DNA of 7,073 bases from an uncultured Lachnospiraceae bacterium (GTDB lineage Bacteria > Bacillota > Clostridia > Lachnospirales > Lachnospiraceae): positions 1 through 7,073 of the forward strand of contig CAUCOL010000096.1 of assembly GCA_958444395.1 (NCBI GenBank). The letters run 5' to 3'. Under the pieces are notes generated by a model that was given only the letters and a program-made list of their open reading frames with translations, did no database searches and was not told the DNA's origin. The position numbers and the translations under genes were made by a program. Position 1 is the first letter of the stretch. The number at the start of each line of letters is the position of its first letter. Shown in pieces: positions 5,355 through 7,073 of this stretch.

Positions 5355-7073
5355 ATGAGTGCTAACGACATTAAAGATTTGGGAGACGTTGTCTGGTCAC
5401 TGGCAGGCGGCGTGGGAAACGGGGGTACCGGTATCTGGTATTTGATCGGTGCAGCCTTAGTATTTTGGATGCAGGCAGGCTTTGCTATGGTGGAGACAGG
5501 TTTTACCAGAGCGAAGAATGCAGGTAATATTATCATGAAAAACCTGATGGATTTCTGTATCGGATGTGTTGTATTTATTTTCTTTGGATACGGCATCATG
5601 AACTCTGACCATTATATTGGCGGTGTGATCGGAACACTCCAGTACGACATGTTCACAAACTTTGAGGGATTTAACTGGTCCAACTTCGTATTCCAGCTTG
5701 TATTCTGTGCCACATGTGCTACGATCGTATCCGGCGCAATGGCAGAGCGTACAAAATTCAGCATGTACTGTATTTATTCAGCCGTCATCAGCATGATCGT
5801 ATATCCGATCGAGGCTGGCTGGGTATGGAACGCACAGGGATGGCTGGCAAAGATGGGCTACATTGATTTTGCCGGTTCCTCTGTTATCCACATGGTAGGC
5901 GGTATCACTGCATTGATCGGTGCCGCTTTCCTGGGACCTCGTATCGGTAAATACAGCAAGAGAAGCGGTAAGCCACATGCGATTCCTGGTCACAACATTC
6001 CACTGGGTGCATTGGGATGCTTCATCTTATGGTTTGGCTGGTATGGATTTAACGGTGCCGCTGCAGGCAGCATGGAACATCTGGCACGTATCTTTGGTAC
6101 AACCACACTGGCACCTGCGTTTGCTACTGTAACAGTCATGATCACGACCTGGATCGTATATGGCAAACCGGATGTATCCATGTCACTGAATGGTTCCCTG
6201 GCTGGTCTGGTTGCTATCACAGCAGGCTGTGATGCAGTCGATGGTTTCGGTGCAATCTGTATCGGTATTTGTTCCGGTCTGATCGTATGCTTCGCAGTAT
6301 GGTTTGTAGAGAATGTACTTCGTGTCGATGATCCGGTTGGTGCTGTTGCCGTACATGGTTTCAATGGTGCCTTTGGTACGATTGCTGTTGGTTTATTTGG
6401 ATGCTATGAAGGAAACAAAGGTCTGTTCTATGGCGGTGGATTCCATTTATTAGGAATTCAGCTGCTGGGCGTGGTTTGCATCGGTATCTATGCAGCGATC
6501 ACTATGACGATCGTATTCTTCGTAATGAATAAGATCTGGGGACTGCGTGTTACTCCGGAAGAGGAACTGGCTGGTCTGGATTCCAAAGAGCATGGTCTTA
6601 CTTCTGCATATGCAGATTTCATGCCGGCAGGAAATATGTTCTACTCTGCAGGAACGATGCCTGAGCCAAAGAGTGGGATTCAGCCTGTTGTAACCAAAGC
6701 CGGTGATGCGAAGAAGCCTGCACAGGCAGCCGCTATGAAGCCGGCAGTGAAGACAGGAGATATGACAGAGAAATTTACAAAGGTATCTATTATCTGTCAG
6801 CAGAATAAGTTTGATGAATTGAAGGAAGCATTGAATGAGATTGGTGTAAATGGTCTGACTGTCACACAGGTACTTGGCTGCGGCTCTCAGAAGGGAGTTT
6901 CTACGAAATACCGTGGTGCGGATCTGGAAGTTATGCTGATCCCGAAGGTAAAAGTCGAAGTCGTAATCAGTGCCGTACCGGTTGAGGATGTTGTAGAAAC
7001 GGCGAAGAAAGTACTTTATACAGGACACATCGGCGATGGCAAGATCTTTGTATACGATGTAGAAAATATCGTA
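5355..7073 (+). CDS. amt: Ammonium transporter fused to a C-terminal PII signalling domain (3' end outside window)
   Basis: 573 residues are visible; the frame is open at the right edge. Residues about 20-421 are an Amt/MEP/Rh ammonium channel. Two phenylalanines (F113, F117) fit the AmtB periplasmic gate F103/F107, F232 fits F215, D171 in IDFAG fits D160, and the twin pore histidines are H179 (SSVIHMVGG) and H334 (VAVHGFNG). The AmtB ligand serine S219 is replaced by Ala (A236). The cytoplasmic tail GLRVTPEEELAGLD to HGLTSAYADF (396-422) is standard. A linker of about 48 residues, rich in Ala, Lys and Pro, leads to a PII domain from about 470: QKG (512-514), T-loop YRGADLEV (519-526), LIPKVK, and B-loop TGHIGDGKIFVYDV (556-569). 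PII proteins bind ATP/ADP and 2-oxoglutarate and plug AmtB when nitrogen is plentiful; here both are one chain, with PII on the cytoplasmic side. The last PII residues (C-loop) are cut off. The start is set by AAGGAGG at 5338-5344, ten bases before the ATG; an earlier ATG at 5350 hits a stop after two codons. Confidence 0.95.
   Translation, partial: MSANDIKDLGDVVWSLAGGVGNGGTGIWYLIGAALVFWMQAGFAMVETGFTRAKNAGNIIMKNLMDFCIGCVVFIFFGYGIMNSDHYIGGVIGTLQYDMFTNFEGFNWSNFVFQLVFCATCATIVSGAMAERTKFSMYCIYSAVISMIVYPIEAGWVWNAQGWLAKMGYIDFAGSSVIHMVGGITALIGAAFLGPRIGKYSKRSGKPHAIPGHNIPLGALGCFILWFGWYGFNGAAAGSMEHLARIFGTTTLAPAFATVTVMITTWIVYGKPDVSMSLNGSLAGLVAITAGCDAVDGFGAICIGICSGLIVCFAVWFVENVLRVDDPVGAVAVHGFNGAFGTIAVGLFGCYEGNKGLFYGGGFHLLGIQLLGVVCIGIYAAITMTIVFFVMNKIWGLRVTPEEELAGLDSKEHGLTSAYADFMPAGNMFYSAGTMPEPKSGIQPVVTKAGDAKKPAQAAAMKPAVKTGDMTEKFTKVSIICQQNKFDELKEALNEIGVNGLTVTQVLGCGSQKGVSTKYRGADLEVMLIPKVKVEVVISAVPVEDVVETAKKVLYTGHIGDGKIFVYDVENIV

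Noticed and set aside
5990..6364. A 124-residue open frame on the - strand inside amt
   Set aside because: It is opposite the most conserved part of the ammonium channel; Thr/Pro/Ala-rich shadow without a ribosome binding site or domain.
6857..6868. GACTGTCACACA shared with the hairpin at 3143-3154
   Set aside because: A single shared 12-mer is expected by chance in a window of this size, and the amt copy lies in conserved coding sequence without the second arm.
6450..7028. A 192-residue open frame on the - strand opposite the end of amt-PII
   Set aside because: It is antisense to conserved Amt and PII sequence, is rich in Cys, His and Arg in a way typical of reverse-strand shadows, and shows no recognisable domain.

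Overview
The window looks like ordinary chromosome of a low-to-mid GC Bacillota. Gut Lachnospiraceae fit best: strong AGGAGG-type ribosome binding sites, A/T-leaning codon use, a VanZ-like membrane protein, and an ammonium transporter with a covalently attached PII domain. I infer the family from gene content and style and cannot name a genus. All genes read on the + strand. I see no mobile element, CRISPR array, tRNA or rRNA.

Layout. (1) Positions 1-3083 carry the end of pheS and complete pheT, the two subunits of phenylalanyl-tRNA synthetase, separated by 44 bp that hold a 12-bp perfect palindrome. (2) Positions 3084-3256 hold a possible promoter followed closely by a very strong 12-bp-stem hairpin. 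(3) Positions 3257-4086 hold a VanZ-like membrane protein and a 112-residue three-segment membrane protein. The two are five bases apart and the second gene's ribosome binding site lies inside the first gene. A long inverted repeat that can terminate on either strand closes this unit (4170-4218). (4) Positions 4315-5097 encode an unrecognised single-pass membrane protein with a large, probably extracellular, C-terminal domain. (5) From 5355 to the right edge runs an Amt ammonium channel fused to a PII (GlnB/GlnK-type) signalling domain, cut off by the window end just after the PII B-loop.

How the parts work together. PheS and PheT form one (alpha-beta)2 enzyme. The VanZ-like protein and its small neighbour are probably co-translated, but their role is unknown. 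In the Amt-PII protein the channel and its usual inhibitory partner are one polypeptide, so nitrogen sensing and ammonium uptake are physically coupled.

The most interesting point is the amt region. A good sigma-A-type promoter (TTGACA, 16 bp, TATACT) is followed about 12 bp later by a textbook intrinsic terminator, then about 90 bp of further leader before the gene. This suggests that expression depends on antitermination or read-through. A second place with the same promoter-then-hairpin layout lies downstream of pheT. I found no clearly undescribed system. The fusion protein and its leader are the best candidates for follow-up.
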